Shown here piece after piece: positions 9,714 to 20,490 of a stretch of 62,355 bases of DNA. This DNA comes from Oscillospiraceae bacterium (lineage in GTDB: Bacteria > Bacillota > Clostridia > UBA1212 > UBA1255). The stretch spans positions 1 through 62,355 of the forward strand of contig SVJD01000008.1 of assembly GCA_015069165.1 (NCBI GenBank), in the 5' to 3' direction. Made by a program: the position numbers and the translations under genes. Below the pieces are notes generated by a model. It was not told the DNA's origin. It worked only from the letters and a program-made list of their open reading frames with translations, and searched no databases. Numbering within the stretch: position 1 is the first letter of the stretch; each line of letters begins with the position of its first letter.

Positions 9714-10304
9714 TTAAAACAAGAATGACTCGATACTGTCTTCTTCCTCTTCTGCTTCTGAAAAAATATCAACCTCACGAGGAGCTATTATGTAAATCAT
9801 CTCAGAAACACGCTGAATATTGCAATCAAGAGCAAAGCAACAACCGGAAACGAAATCGTATATACGACGTTTATCTGCGGCATTTCTTACAAGCTCAAGA
9901 TTAAGCACTACTGTCATGTGACCTTTAAGATGCTCGCCCACAATCTGGCAATCATCATATTCGTAAGGCTTTGAAAGAACAACTCTTAAATTTGAAGCTG
10001 CGCCCATATTAAGGATACGGCTTCTGTCAGAAACACTGCTTGAGCCTGCGTAACTTCCCGAAGAGCGACTTGTTTTTCTTGCTTTAGCGCCTGAAGCTGA
10101 ACCTGCAGAAGCATACGCAGAATAATCCGAAGAAGCAAAAATTTCATCGTCGGATTCATCATCATAATTTTCAATTTCATCAACTTGAGCTTCGTCGTAG
10201 AAAGCGTCGATGTCCTCATCAACGTACGAACTTGTGTCGCGAGCAACAGACTCTGTGCCGCCAAAACCTATAAGATCCTTGAAACGTGTCTTAAAATCAG
10301 CCAT
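9714..10304 (-). CDS. sepF: Cell division protein SepF
   Basis: MADFKTRFKDLIGF...VVLSKPYEYDDCQIVGEHLKGHMTVVLNLE...RIYDFVSGCCFALDCNIQRVSEMIYIIAP. Confidence 0.92.
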   Translation of the reverse strand: MADFKTRFKDLIGFGGTESVARDTSSYVDEDIDAFYDEAQVDEIENYDDESDDEIFASSDYSAYASAGSASGAKARKTSRSSGSYAGSSSVSDRSRILNMGAASNLRVVLSKPYEYDDCQIVGEHLKGHMTVVLNLELVRNAADKRRIYDFVSGCCFALDCNIQRVSEMIYIIAPREVDIFSEAEEEEDSIESFLF

Positions 10305-10353
10305 TATTAAGTTTCCTCCTCATCTTTTGCACTTAAAAAATCTTTTGTAAAAA

Positions 10354-11043
10354 TTAATGAAATATGCCTGTACCTACACGGACCATATTAGACCCTTCTT
10401 CTATTGCATAAGAAAAATCATTAGTCATTCCCATTGACAAGTAAGACATATTTACATTATGCCCTTTTTGCGAACCTATGTCAATATATTTTTTATGCAA
10501 TTTTGCAAAAATACTGCGTAATTCGCACTCATTTGCTTCGAAAGGAGCCATTGTCATAAGTCCTTTTAGGCATATATTGTCAAATTTGGTAAATTCTTCC
10601 ACAAATCTGTCAATTTCTTCGATTCCCACACCATGCTTGCTTTCTTCGCCGGAAACATTAACCTGCAAAAGGCAATCCATTTTAATGCCTTTTTTGGTCG
10701 CACATTTATTTATTTCTTCTGCAAGATGCATACTGTCTACCGAGTGTATAAGCGGTACTTTATCTATAATATATTTAACCTTATTTGTCTGAAGACTTCC
10801 TATGAGATGCCATTTGGCATCCTCAAAATTATACTGAGCCGTTGTTTCAAGCTTTTCAAGAAGACATTGCACTCTATTTTCTGCAAAAACGCGTTGTCCT
10901 GCATTGTACGCTTCGGCAACCTCCTCCGCTCCGACAGTTTTGGTTACTGCCACAAGAGTAATATCCTCTCTATTTCTGCCGCTCTTTTTAGCAGCCTCTT
11001 CTATCTTTTGGTTTATTTCAGCCAAATTTTCACGAATCGTCAT
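10354..11043 (-). CDS. YggS/PLPBP family pyridoxal phosphate homeostasis protein
   Basis: TLVAVTKTVGAEEVAEAYNAGQRVFAENRVQ; WHLIGSLQTNKVKYI; LSMGMTNDFSYAIEEGSNMVRVGTGIF. Confidence 0.93.
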   Translation of the reverse strand: MTIRENLAEINQKIEEAAKKSGRNREDITLVAVTKTVGAEEVAEAYNAGQRVFAENRVQCLLEKLETTAQYNFEDAKWHLIGSLQTNKVKYIIDKVPLIHSVDSMHLAEEINKCATKKGIKMDCLLQVNVSGEESKHGVGIEEIDRFVEEFTKFDNICLKGLMTMAPFEANECELRSIFAKLHKKYIDIGSQKGHNVNMSYLSMGMTNDFSYAIEEGSNMVRVGTGIFH

Positions 11044-11045
11044 TT

Positions 11046-12701
11046 CTACCCTCCGATAATTTGTCCGTCCGACACTTTTTCGTGATTTACTATATAAATA
11101 TCATTTACACGCACACTCGTGATGCCCTCTGCTTCTTTATCCGCAAAACCGTTTGAAGGACTGATAATTGCATACTCCCCGTCTGTCGCAAGAACATTTA
11201 CATATACATATGTCACATAATTTGCTCTCAATATGGCAATTCTCGCCGTGAGTCCGGCTGAATCCCATTCAGAAAGGGCTCTTTTGGGCACTTTTAAGCC
11301 TTCCATGTGGTCAATTACAAGTTCTGCATCGATAACTCTTTGGGAAACAGAACCTACAAGGCCTGTTGAAGATTCCAGTAAAACATACGTCTTATCGCCA
11401 AATTTCAATGTTTCTTCCACTTTTGCTTCTACAGAGAAATCTCGCGTCTTTGCCCTTACTGTTATTTGTTTTCCCGGTTTGAATACGGAATAGTCAAGTC
11501 CGGTCACATCTGCTGTTATGTAATAAGTTACATCAGGTGTTATTCTTGCTACGGTTTGTCCCGCACTGACACTTGCTCCCACTGTGTAAGCTAAATCGGA
11601 AGCCTCAAATTTAAGCGCAAATTCCGAAATAAAGTTTCCTGTTTCGCCTTTTTTGCTTATATATTCTGAAATTTGAGAAACCTTTTGAGTTGCCTCTCCT
11701 GCTTTATTATCTGCATAAAAAGAAACTACACCTGCGTGTGAAGTTTTAACTTCTTGCATATAATTTTGTAAATTTGACAAAATTTGCTCTCTTTCGTTCT
11801 TTAAGCTCGTAATGTATGCATCTGTAGATTCCGCATTCATCATAATTTCGTGCTTTGTTTCAAAAAGCGCATTAAGTTCTCTCAAAGCAGAAGAATATTC
11901 CGACAAACCGGAAGAATCCGACGACATTCCGGAAAGTACAACAGTAAGGTTTGCTATTTCCTCATTCAGTGTACCAAACTCTGTATGTTGATTTTCCACA
12001 TAAGACGCAGCATTTTGCGCGGCATTAATTTTATCTTCTGTGTTGCGCAGAGAAACGAGTTCTTCTTCAAATTCAGGTTTTACGACATACCCGACAATCG
12101 CGCCTGCCGCAACTCTGTCACCATCATTAACTGCAGCGATTAATTTTCCGGAAAATTCAGCATTAACGCCGTGTTCCTCTCTGATTATTTGAGCTTTTGC
12201 ATTATAAACATTTTCAATAGTACCTGTAGACAAAAAGGCTTGCTCTATGCCGTTTTTTTTATCTCCTATGCTGAATATAAACAAGCACGCAACACCTGCA
12301 ATCAGCAAAAGCACCAACGCAACTTTTACGATGTTTGAAATATTTTTAACACGCTTCGGTTTTCTTTCCCTGATGCGTCTTTCATGAGGAGGCAATTCTT
12401 TTGTCGGAATTCTTGAATATAGCTTCTTTTTATGTGAAGCTTTATTCTCAGTTTTTGAAGGCTGCTTATCCGGTGTTTTTTTATTCGGCTCCTTAGCAGT
12501 CTCTTTTTTTATTTTTTGTTTTGTTTCGTTTTCTTTCTTCGGTGTTCTGTCCGAAACTCTTGTTTCTTTTTGAGGCACAGAAGTACTGACAGCAGGACGC
12601 GAGACAGGTTTTTCTATCTTATGTCCGTAGCTGTCGTATCTTTCGCTCGATTTTTCTCCGACTTTAACAAGAGTTCTTTTTCTTTTGTTATCTTCTGCCA
12701 T
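11046..12701 (-). CDS. HlyD-family efflux adaptor-like membrane protein
   Basis: Single N-terminal TM, barrel-sandwich-like AVNDGDRVAAGAIVGYV, coiled coil; clusters with yggS and sepF. Confidence 0.75.
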   Translation of the reverse strand: MAEDNKRKRTLVKVGEKSSERYDSYGHKIEKPVSRPAVSTSVPQKETRVSDRTPKKENETKQKIKKETAKEPNKKTPDKQPSKTENKASHKKKLYSRIPTKELPPHERRIRERKPKRVKNISNIVKVALVLLLIAGVACLFIFSIGDKKNGIEQAFLSTGTIENVYNAKAQIIREEHGVNAEFSGKLIAAVNDGDRVAAGAIVGYVVKPEFEEELVSLRNTEDKINAAQNAASYVENQHTEFGTLNEEIANLTVVLSGMSSDSSGLSEYSSALRELNALFETKHEIMMNAESTDAYITSLKNEREQILSNLQNYMQEVKTSHAGVVSFYADNKAGEATQKVSQISEYISKKGETGNFISEFALKFEASDLAYTVGASVSAGQTVARITPDVTYYITADVTGLDYSVFKPGKQITVRAKTRDFSVEAKVEETLKFGDKTYVLLESSTGLVGSVSQRVIDAELVIDHMEGLKVPKRALSEWDSAGLTARIAILRANYVTYVYVNVLATDGEYAIISPSNGFADKEAEGITSVRVNDIYIVNHEKVSDGQIIGG

Positions 12702-13132
12702 TACAGACTATATACCTCTTCATCTTTTAAAACCGTTATACCGGCTTGTGTCAATACTGTTGTTGCCGCAGGGATATCCTCAACACGGAATATTACAAGA
12801 GCTTTGCTCTGTGTCTTGCCAACGAACGCATAAATATAATCGACTCCGATTTGCTTGGAATTAAGTGCATCGAGAGCAACCGACAACGAACCTGCGGTAT
12901 CTTCTATTGCAATAGCCAAAACGGGTGTTGTAGTTACCGTAAAGCCTGCTTCGCGAAGAATCTTCTCTGCCATATCGGGATTGCTTACTATAAGTCGCAA
13001 TATACCGAAATGTGTAGTATCAGCAATAGAGATTGCGTTAATATCTATATTATTTGAACCCAAAACCTTAGTCACGTCAGCAAGTCTTCCCGCCTTATTT
13101 TCGAGAAAAACAGAAATTTGTTTTACACTCAT
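12701..13132 (-). CDS. ACT domain-containing protein (two ACT repeats)
   Basis: QISVFLENKAGRLADVTKVLGSNNIDINAISIADT and a second AIEDTAGSLSVALDAL repeat. Confidence 0.88.
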   Translation of the reverse strand: MSVKQISVFLENKAGRLADVTKVLGSNNIDINAISIADTTHFGILRLIVSNPDMAEKILREAGFTVTTTPVLAIAIEDTAGSLSVALDALNSKQIGVDYIYAFVGKTQSKALVIFRVEDIPAATTVLTQAGITVLKDEEVYSL

Positions 13133-13205
13133 GGTCGTGTACCCCTTTCTAATGTTTTTGTTTTAGTATAACACGTAATTTTCTTTATATCAACGAAGTT
13201 TACGT

Positions 13206-13790
13206 TTATACATTCAAACCCTTTTGCAATGCCTTTTCGTTAATGTCATATAATTTTGCAGGTATCACGCGTTTTAAACTTTCCGTCCAAATATCTTTTG
13301 AAACTTCCGGAAGTTTTGATGCCAAAACGCCGAGAAGTACAACATTTACCGCTTTTACGCTGCCGCATTCTTCTGCCATTTTTAAAGCATCCAATGTAAC
13401 CAACTCAATGTCGGATTTTTCAAGAACTTCCAAAATATTATCGGGGTATTTCGCAGCGCCGAAAACTACGGGCATCGGATTGATTTTCTGAACATTCGTA
13501 ATTACTGTGCCGCCTTTTTTCAAGTACGGGAGCCAGCGTATTGCCTCGAGTTGCTCAAATGCCAAAATAACGTCTGCCTCTCCTTCGTCAATTATAGGTG
13601 ATGCAATTTTATCGCCAATCTTAACGCAAGTAATAACACTGCCGCCTCTTTGGGACATCCCATGTACTTCTGAAACTTTAACGTCTTTGCCGCTCAAAGC
13701 CGCTGCCGCGCCCAAGAATTTAGAAGCAAGCAACGTACCCTGTCCGCCTACACCTACTATTAAAACGTTTAAACAGTCAAGATTTTTCAT
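13206..13790 (-). CDS. iorB: Indolepyruvate ferredoxin oxidoreductase, beta subunit
   Basis: NVLIVGVGGQGTLLASKFLGAAA; EVHGMSQRGGSV. Confidence 0.9.
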   Translation of the reverse strand: MKNLDCLNVLIVGVGGQGTLLASKFLGAAAALSGKDVKVSEVHGMSQRGGSVITCVKIGDKIASPIIDEGEADVILAFEQLEAIRWLPYLKKGGTVITNVQKINPMPVVFGAAKYPDNILEVLEKSDIELVTLDALKMAEECGSVKAVNVVLLGVLASKLPEVSKDIWTESLKRVIPAKLYDINEKALQKGLNV

Positions 13791-13792
13791 GC

Positions 13793-15541
13793 TTACTCCT
13801 CCTTACCTATAGCACCGAATGCACACATTTGCTCGCAAAGTCCGCATCCCAAACAAATTGATTTATCTATTTTATATACGCCGTCTTCGCAATAAATTGC
13901 AGGACAACCGAGTTTCATACAAGCTCCGCACTTTCTGCACTTTTCAGAATTTATATCTACCGGTGCGCCGTATTTTACGCTTTTAAGAAGTGCGCAAGGC
14001 CTTTGTGCAATAATTACAGAAGGCTCATCTGCTTCAATTTCCTCTTTAACTGCCGCTCTGAATTTTTTCATATCAAAAGGATCTTCGACTCTTACTCTCT
14101 TAACGCCTACAGCTTCTGCAAGTTTAACGAGATTTACAGCAGGAGCTTCTTCTCCTTTAATTGTATGTCCCGTTGTAGGATTCTGTTGGTGTCCCGTCAT
14201 ACCTGTAATAGAGTTATCGAGAATAATAACAGTCGATGTACCTTTATTATACACAATATCAATAAGTCCCGTGATACCTGAATGCATAAATGTGGAATCG
14301 CCAATCACCGCAACTGTCGGCAACTTCTCGCCGAACTGCGCGTCTGCCATGTTCATTCCGTGTGCCATACTTACGGAAGCTCCCATGCAGATACAAGTAT
14401 CAACTGCTTCGTAAGGTTTCATAGCACCCAATGTATAACATCCGATGTCGCCGGAAACTCTTACTTTCATATTTGAAAGTACATAGAACACACCTCTGTG
14501 AGGGCATCCGGGGCATAATACAGGAGGTCTTGCAGGTGCTTCCACTGCTTCTGCTGCCTGAGCGGAATCAGGTGTTTCACCTTTGTATGCTTTTCTGATA
14601 ATTGTAGTATTAAGCTCGCCTTGATTTGTGAAGTATTTTTTACCTTCAACTTTTGTGATACCCATTTGGCGTATGTAATTTTCAATAAACGGCTCTAATT
14701 CTTCTATAACAAGAAGTTCATCAACGCTTTCTGCAAATTCACGAATCAATTTGTCGGGAAGGGGATGTACCATACCGATTTTGAGAATTGATGCGTCAGG
14801 GAAAACTTCTTTTGTGTATTGATAACTGATACCCGATGTTATAATACCGAGTTTTTTGTCTTTGTACTCTACTGCATTTACACCTGAGCTTGCATCTTCT
14901 GCGAACTCTCTTAATTTTGCCGTTCTTTCGTCTACGATGATGTGGCGTTTCTTTGCCATACCGGGCATCATTACGTATTTCATTGTATCTTTTTTATACG
15001 GCTTTTTGCCCTGTTCTTTGCGGTCTGAAAGCTCTGCCAAGCTTCTGGCGTGTGCAATACGTGTTGTAAGTCTCAAAATTACCGGAGTGTCAAACTTTTC
15101 ACTTATTTCAAATGCCTTTTTTGTAAAATCTTTACATTCTTGGGCATCGGCAGGCTCTAACATAGGAACGTGTGCTGACAATGCGTAATATCTGGAATCC
15201 TGCTCGTTTTGTGAACTGTGCATTCCGGGGTCATCTGCAACAACAATTACAAGACCTCCGTTAACGCCTGTATACGCAACCGTAAACAACGGATCTGCCG
15301 CAACATTCAGTCCTACGTGCTTCATGCAGCACATGGATCTTGCCCCTGCAACTGCCGCACCTATAGCTACTTCTGCCGCAACTTTTTCGTTAGGGGCCCA
15401 TTCGCAGAAAACCTCGTTGTATTTTGCCATAACTTCTGTAATTTCCGTACTTGGTGTTCCCGGGTACGAGGAAACCACATTTACTCCTGCTTCCCACGCT
15501 CCGCGTGCAACAGCTTCATTACCTAAAAGTAATTCTTTCAT
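13793..15541 (-). CDS. iorA: Indolepyruvate ferredoxin oxidoreductase, alpha subunit
   Basis: LLLGNEAVARGAWEAGVNVVSSYPGTPSTEI; TPP-binding GDSTFMHSGITGLIDIVYN; two 4Fe-4S motifs. Confidence 0.93.
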   Translation of the reverse strand: MKELLLGNEAVARGAWEAGVNVVSSYPGTPSTEITEVMAKYNEVFCEWAPNEKVAAEVAIGAAVAGARSMCCMKHVGLNVAADPLFTVAYTGVNGGLVIVVADDPGMHSSQNEQDSRYYALSAHVPMLEPADAQECKDFTKKAFEISEKFDTPVILRLTTRIAHARSLAELSDRKEQGKKPYKKDTMKYVMMPGMAKKRHIIVDERTAKLREFAEDASSGVNAVEYKDKKLGIITSGISYQYTKEVFPDASILKIGMVHPLPDKLIREFAESVDELLVIEELEPFIENYIRQMGITKVEGKKYFTNQGELNTTIIRKAYKGETPDSAQAAEAVEAPARPPVLCPGCPHRGVFYVLSNMKVRVSGDIGCYTLGAMKPYEAVDTCICMGASVSMAHGMNMADAQFGEKLPTVAVIGDSTFMHSGITGLIDIVYNKGTSTVIILDNSITGMTGHQQNPTTGHTIKGEEAPAVNLVKLAEAVGVKRVRVEDPFDMKKFRAAVKEEIEADEPSVIIAQRPCALLKSVKYGAPVDINSEKCRKCGACMKLGCPAIYCEDGVYKIDKSICLGCGLCEQMCAFGAIGKEE

Positions 15542-15553
15542 TGTTTACCTCCG

Positions 15554-16846
15554 TCATTGATTTCTTAAATCGTGTACTCTCTTTGCTTTGCCATTGATAT
15601 AACGCTCTAATGATTTGGGCTCTGCCAATGTAATTTTAGCGTCTATCAAAAGATTTGATCTTACTTTTTCTCTGATTTTATTTGTAAGTGCTTCAAGTTC
15701 TCCGTATTTTTCAAGCAGTGCCGAATCTGCAAGTTCAACTTTTAACTCAAGCTGATCCATATATCCTTTTTTTGTTACTATAATCTCATAATGCGGTCCG
15801 ATATGCGGCATTCCCAAAAGCAAACTTTCTATCTGGCTGGGGAAAACATTTACGCCTTTAATTATGAGCATATCGTCTGAACGGCCTTTTACTTTTGCCA
15901 TTCTTGCAGAAGTTCTGCCGCACTTACACGGTGCAAAATTGATAGAAGTTATGTCTTTTGTTCTGTATCTCAAAACAGGTACGCCTTCTTTTGTAAGGGT
16001 TGTAAGTACGAGTTCGCCTTCTTCCTCGGGATTTTTTACCTCCAGTGTGTCGCTGTCAATAATTTCATACAAGAAACTGTCTTCGTTGATGTGCATTCCG
16101 TCATGCTCCAAACATTCGCCGGAAACGCCGGGGCCTTGTACCTCTGTCAAACCGTAATTCTCCGTACACTCGATTCCCCAAAGTTTTTCGATTTGGCGGC
16201 GCATTTCTGCTGTGTGGCCTTCTCCTCCGAAAAGTCCTACTCTGACTTTGTGCTGTAAGTTTCTTTCCTGTACCAATTCGCCTAAGTGGAGTACATAAGA
16301 AGGAGTTCCTACAAGCACCGTAACACCGAAGTCTTCTATAAACATAAGTTGTCTTTCGGAATTTCCCGATGATGCCGGTACTACTGTTACTCCCATGTTT
16401 TCAAGACCTTGGTATAAACCAAAACCACCCGTAAACATTCCGAAGCCGAATACTATCTGTGCAATGTCTTCATGCGTAACGCCTGCCATTGCGGCAATTC
16501 TGGAAATATTTTCCTTCCACACATCCATATCGTTCTTTGTGTAGCCGAAAACAACCGGTTTACCTGTTGTACCGGAACTTGCGTGAAGTCTTACAATCTT
16601 GCTCATAGGCTCTGCGAAAAGCTTAAAAGGATAGTTTTCTCTCAAGTCAAGCTTTGATGTGTAGGGGATTTTTTCAATATCCTTAAGCGTCTGTATGTGC
16701 TCCGGTTTTAAACCGATTTTATCAAAACGATCTCTGTAAAATTGTACGTTTTCGTACGCTCTTTTTACGGTCCATTTTAATCTTTCCAATTTAATTTCAT
16801 CGTATTCTTTTCTTGAAAGGCATTCCTTGCCGGGATTCCAAATCAT
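15554..16846 (-). CDS. paaK: Phenylacetate--CoA ligase
   Basis: HASSGTTGKPVVFGYT; ENYGLTEVQGPGVSGEC; GRSDDMLIIKGVNVFPSQIE. Confidence 0.92.
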   Translation of the reverse strand: MIWNPGKECLSRKEYDEIKLERLKWTVKRAYENVQFYRDRFDKIGLKPEHIQTLKDIEKIPYTSKLDLRENYPFKLFAEPMSKIVRLHASSGTTGKPVVFGYTKNDMDVWKENISRIAAMAGVTHEDIAQIVFGFGMFTGGFGLYQGLENMGVTVVPASSGNSERQLMFIEDFGVTVLVGTPSYVLHLGELVQERNLQHKVRVGLFGGEGHTAEMRRQIEKLWGIECTENYGLTEVQGPGVSGECLEHDGMHINEDSFLYEIIDSDTLEVKNPEEEGELVLTTLTKEGVPVLRYRTKDITSINFAPCKCGRTSARMAKVKGRSDDMLIIKGVNVFPSQIESLLLGMPHIGPHYEIIVTKKGYMDQLELKVELADSALLEKYGELEALTNKIREKVRSNLLIDAKITLAEPKSLERYINGKAKRVHDLRNQ

Positions 16847-16882
16847 TGACTACAACTCCTTATTCGAACTTCTGAAATTTTA

Positions 16883-18361
16883 TTATATATTTTTATCTTC
16901 GTCAACCTTGCTGTAACAAGCAAAGCACTGTTCTATGTGCTGTGTATCAGGCTTTTTAGTGAACAAACTGACTACAGGAACAACCACCAATGTTAAAAGC
17001 ATCGCAACCGCACCTGCAGATGTTCCCGGCATTAAACCGACAAACATATTAACAACTATAAAGCCTATTCCTACGACAAATCCCGCCCACACAGAAGTGT
17101 TTGTGATTTTCTTTGAATAGAGTCCGTACATAAACGGTGCCAAGAATGCACCTGAAAGCGCACCCCATGAAATTGCCATTAAATTGGTAATCAATGTTCC
17201 CGGGAACAAAGCCAATACCAAAGAAACGGCTACAAATATTACGCAGAAAATTCTTGTAAAAATCATCTGCTGACTATCTTTCATATCTTTTTTAATAAAG
17301 CCTTTTACAAAATCCACCGTCATTGTGGAAGCTGATGATATTACAAGGGAAGAAAGTGTGGACATAGAAGCCGAAAGCACCAGAACCACAACGAGTCCCA
17401 TAAGAATATCAGGCAAAACGCCGTTAAGCATATTAGGCATTATTTCATCAAAAGCAATGCTCGGCTTGCCGCCCTCGCCTGCTGCTACGTAAAGTCTGCC
17501 GAAACCGCCTATGAAATATGAACCGCCTGCAACAACTAATGCAAATATTGTTGAAATAATCGCACCTTTTTTTATGGATTTTTCACTGTCTATAGTATAA
17601 AACTTATGTATCATTTGCGGAAGTCCCCAAGTACCTAAACTCGTAAGTATCATTACTCCGATAAGATTTAAAGGTTGAGGTCCGAAAAGCGATGTGTAAT
17701 CACTGCTGATTTCGGAAAGGGATTTAACTGCTTGCGTGAAACCGCCTTTTCCGTTCAAAACTGCCACTACGACCGCTACAATTCCGCCCAGCATTATAAT
17801 TCCTTGCACAAAATTATTCGCTGCAGCCGCCATATATCCGCCGAGAACTACGTACACACACGTAAGCACGGCCATTCCTATAATACAATACTTGAAATCA
17901 ATGCCGAACGCCATGGAAAATATTCCCGACAATCCTTTGTAAACAGATGCGGAATACGGTATGAGAAATACAAATATTATAAGTGCTGATGCAAACTTAA
18001 GAGCTTTACTGTTGTATCTTTTCGCAAAAAAGTCGGGCATTGTTGCAGCGCCTAAATGCTTGGTCATCGTTCTGGTTCTTTTTCCCAAAACAGTCCAAGC
18101 CGCCAAACTTCCTATAAGTGCGTTTGCTATACCTATCCAAAATGCCGAAATACCGAATTCCCAACCAAATTGGCCCGAATATCCTATAAATACAACTGCT
18201 GAAAAATAAGAAGTGCCGTACGAAAAAGCTGTTAGCCACGGTCCGATACTGCGACCGCCCAATACGAAATCATCCATACTGTGGATTTTTTTCTTGTAAA
18301 AAACACCAAGTGCTAATGTGACTGTAAAAAACAGTACTAAAAGGGTAACCTTTGCTACCAT
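16883..18361 (-). CDS. Sodium:solute symporter family (SSS) protein
   Basis: About 13 TM segments, FVLGGRSIGPWLTAFSYGTSYFSAVVFIGYSGQ; ATG 18361 follows GGAGG (track start is TTG at 18376). Confidence 0.88.
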   Translation of the reverse strand: MVAKVTLLVLFFTVTLALGVFYKKKIHSMDDFVLGGRSIGPWLTAFSYGTSYFSAVVFIGYSGQFGWEFGISAFWIGIANALIGSLAAWTVLGKRTRTMTKHLGAATMPDFFAKRYNSKALKFASALIIFVFLIPYSASVYKGLSGIFSMAFGIDFKYCIIGMAVLTCVYVVLGGYMAAAANNFVQGIIMLGGIVAVVVAVLNGKGGFTQAVKSLSEISSDYTSLFGPQPLNLIGVMILTSLGTWGLPQMIHKFYTIDSEKSIKKGAIISTIFALVVAGGSYFIGGFGRLYVAAGEGGKPSIAFDEIMPNMLNGVLPDILMGLVVVLVLSASMSTLSSLVISSASTMTVDFVKGFIKKDMKDSQQMIFTRIFCVIFVAVSLVLALFPGTLITNLMAISWGALSGAFLAPFMYGLYSKKITNTSVWAGFVVGIGFIVVNMFVGLMPGTSAGAVAMLLTLVVVPVVSLFTKKPDTQHIEQCFACYSKVDEDKNI

Positions 18362-18456
18362 ACTACCATCCTCCAAAATACTACATTACCTACTATTGTG
18401 TATCAACGCAAATACACCGGTACATTGTAATATGAAAGAGAATAAATTGCAACCTT

Positions 18457-19866
18457 TTAATATTTACCTGCTATTTCAATAACCTCAAGATACCATTTCT
18501 CGAAATTTTCTTCTACACATACTTGATTCACTGCTTCTTCATGAATCAACCCTTTGTTTTCAAGGTCTTTTACTTGCAAAAGGCCCTCTTTTGCTGCCTG
18601 TGTTAAAGAAGAAGTCAATTCTTCGCAAAAATCATCATAACCTATAAAGCCGGTGGGCGCATAAGAATTACCCAAAGTAACTTGCTTTACTGACGTATTA
18701 AGCATACAATACTTTGCATAATCCAAATCAGAAAGCTGTTTGAAATAATCCTTTGTGGATTTTTTATTATATATTGGTTGATACGATGAAATCTCGTTAT
18801 TTGCTGCACTGAATTGTATTACATTCTCACTTGAACAAAACCAATGAAGAAAGTCATAACATTCTTTATTGACAGTATCGCCGTAATCAAAAACGCACAC
18901 GCCTGCACCGCTGTGAGGCGCCGTATTTCTCGACTCGTCAATACACGGATACCCAAATGCCGTTATTCTGAGAGAATCTTCCTCCCCGTCCAAAGTCTTA
19001 TAAACAGGCGGAAAATATGAACTGTCGTGAGGACTTCCTATGTACGCAACAATATCACCGTTTTCAAGCGATTCTATAATGTTTTCTGTTTGCAATATAT
19101 AGCCGTTCACGACACCTTCATAGTAAAAATCCCATATTTTTCTTAACGTTTCTTTATTCGTATTAATTTTGACTTCTTTATTTCCTGTTTGTATCATAGC
19201 AGGCAAATGTTGAGCAGAATATGCAAAAATATAGTCCTGCACAGATTCTATCGCAATAAACGCCTTACCCTCTGTCCAATCGTAGTAACGTGAAGCAAGA
19301 TCGGAAATGCCTTTCCAAGAATTCCATTGGTTAAAATCCACTTTGTTATCTATATAAAAGCTTCGCCACAAAAAGTCGTTTACCACCGTTACTGCAGAAG
19401 TTTTTGAAATCGGGAAAATATACGTTTCTCCCGTTCCGGTAATTTTTCCTTCTTGCATAAAACCATCCAAATAACCGTCAAGCTCTTGTTTTGAAAGATA
19501 TTTTTCTGCATTTACTATTAAATTATAGTTTTTAGCTTTACATGCAAGTTCGTCGGAAACAACTGCCATTTCGGGATAATCAAAATTTTGTTCTGATGAA
19601 GAAAAAGAATCGTTAAAATATGTTTCTATAAAATCTTCTGTTTTGTATTCAGGTAAAATTTCAACATTTCTTTTTTGTCCCTCTGTTGCGTTATAAGTAG
19701 CTACAAGCATATCGAGAATACTTTGCTGTTTCCCCGAAAAAGTATGCCAAAAACGAATCTGAGTCGGTTGATTTTTGGCAACAGGAGCACAGCCCGTCTG
19801 CCCCACAAGACAGAAAGACAACACTAAGCACAAAAATAATAATGCAAAAATTTTTTTAAACCTCAA
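18457..19866 (-). CDS. Extracellular solute-binding lipoprotein
   Basis: Signal peptide with lipobox VGQTGC, then IRFWHTFSGKQQSILDMLVATYN. Confidence 0.8.
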   Translation of the reverse strand: MRFKKIFALLFLCLVLSFCLVGQTGCAPVAKNQPTQIRFWHTFSGKQQSILDMLVATYNATEGQKRNVEILPEYKTEDFIETYFNDSFSSSEQNFDYPEMAVVSDELACKAKNYNLIVNAEKYLSKQELDGYLDGFMQEGKITGTGETYIFPISKTSAVTVVNDFLWRSFYIDNKVDFNQWNSWKGISDLASRYYDWTEGKAFIAIESVQDYIFAYSAQHLPAMIQTGNKEVKINTNKETLRKIWDFYYEGVVNGYILQTENIIESLENGDIVAYIGSPHDSSYFPPVYKTLDGEEDSLRITAFGYPCIDESRNTAPHSGAGVCVFDYGDTVNKECYDFLHWFCSSENVIQFSAANNEISSYQPIYNKKSTKDYFKQLSDLDYAKYCMLNTSVKQVTLGNSYAPTGFIGYDDFCEELTSSLTQAAKEGLLQVKDLENKGLIHEEAVNQVCVEENFEKWYLEVIEIAGKY

Positions 19867-19964
19867 AACAGTCCCCTTATAATTTAAAAACTTTAATTAT
19901 TACATATTACCTGCTTTATGTTAGTAAAATTATGTGACTTTTATAAGTTTAATAAATTAACAAA

Positions 19965-20009
19965 AAAGCAGAAAATATTAATATTGCGTAAATTAATACT
20001 TTCTGCTTT
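19965..20009 (-). terminator. Hairpin terminator downstream of spoVS
   Basis: AAAGCAGAAAATATTAATAT...ATTAATACTTTCTGCTTT with T-run on the minus strand. Confidence 0.6.
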
Positions 20010-20030
20010 GTTTTGCAAAATCAAATTTTA

Positions 20031-20309
20031 TCAGATTGCATAACCTAAATCCGTGCTCTCTACCACGAAACGAAGTGCTGTGCGTTCCATTCCGTTAATG
20101 AACACATCGGAAAACGCAGGAATGCATACTATATCCTTACCTGAAATTGCCAAATAACCTCTTGCAATAGCTATTGCTTTCATTGTCTGATTCACCGCAC
20201 CTGCTCCTATAGCTTGAAGCTCGGCACCACCTTCTTCTTTTACGACAGCAGCAAGCGCAGATGCTACCGAAGCAGGGTTTGATTTTGATGAAACTTTTAA
20301 TACGTCCAT
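20031..20309 (-). CDS. spoVS: Stage V sporulation protein S
   Basis: MDVLKVSSKSNPASVASALAAVVKEEGGAELQAIGAGAVNQTMKAIAIARGYLA. Confidence 0.95.
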   Translation of the reverse strand: MDVLKVSSKSNPASVASALAAVVKEEGGAELQAIGAGAVNQTMKAIAIARGYLAISGKDIVCIPAFSDVFINGMERTALRFVVESTDLGYAI

Positions 20310-20490
20310 AGAAAAGTCCTCCTAAAAAATATATTTAACGACGATTATTGTAACTTCAAAGCAAGCAAAAATCTATTATTTCCCACACTGGAAATCATTG
20401 GAAAACCACATTTTTCCGCTACGTTAAGGGCTTTTCTTTGTATTAAATTTTTTTATACATACTTCCCAAAAGCTTTTTTATTTCCCGGGC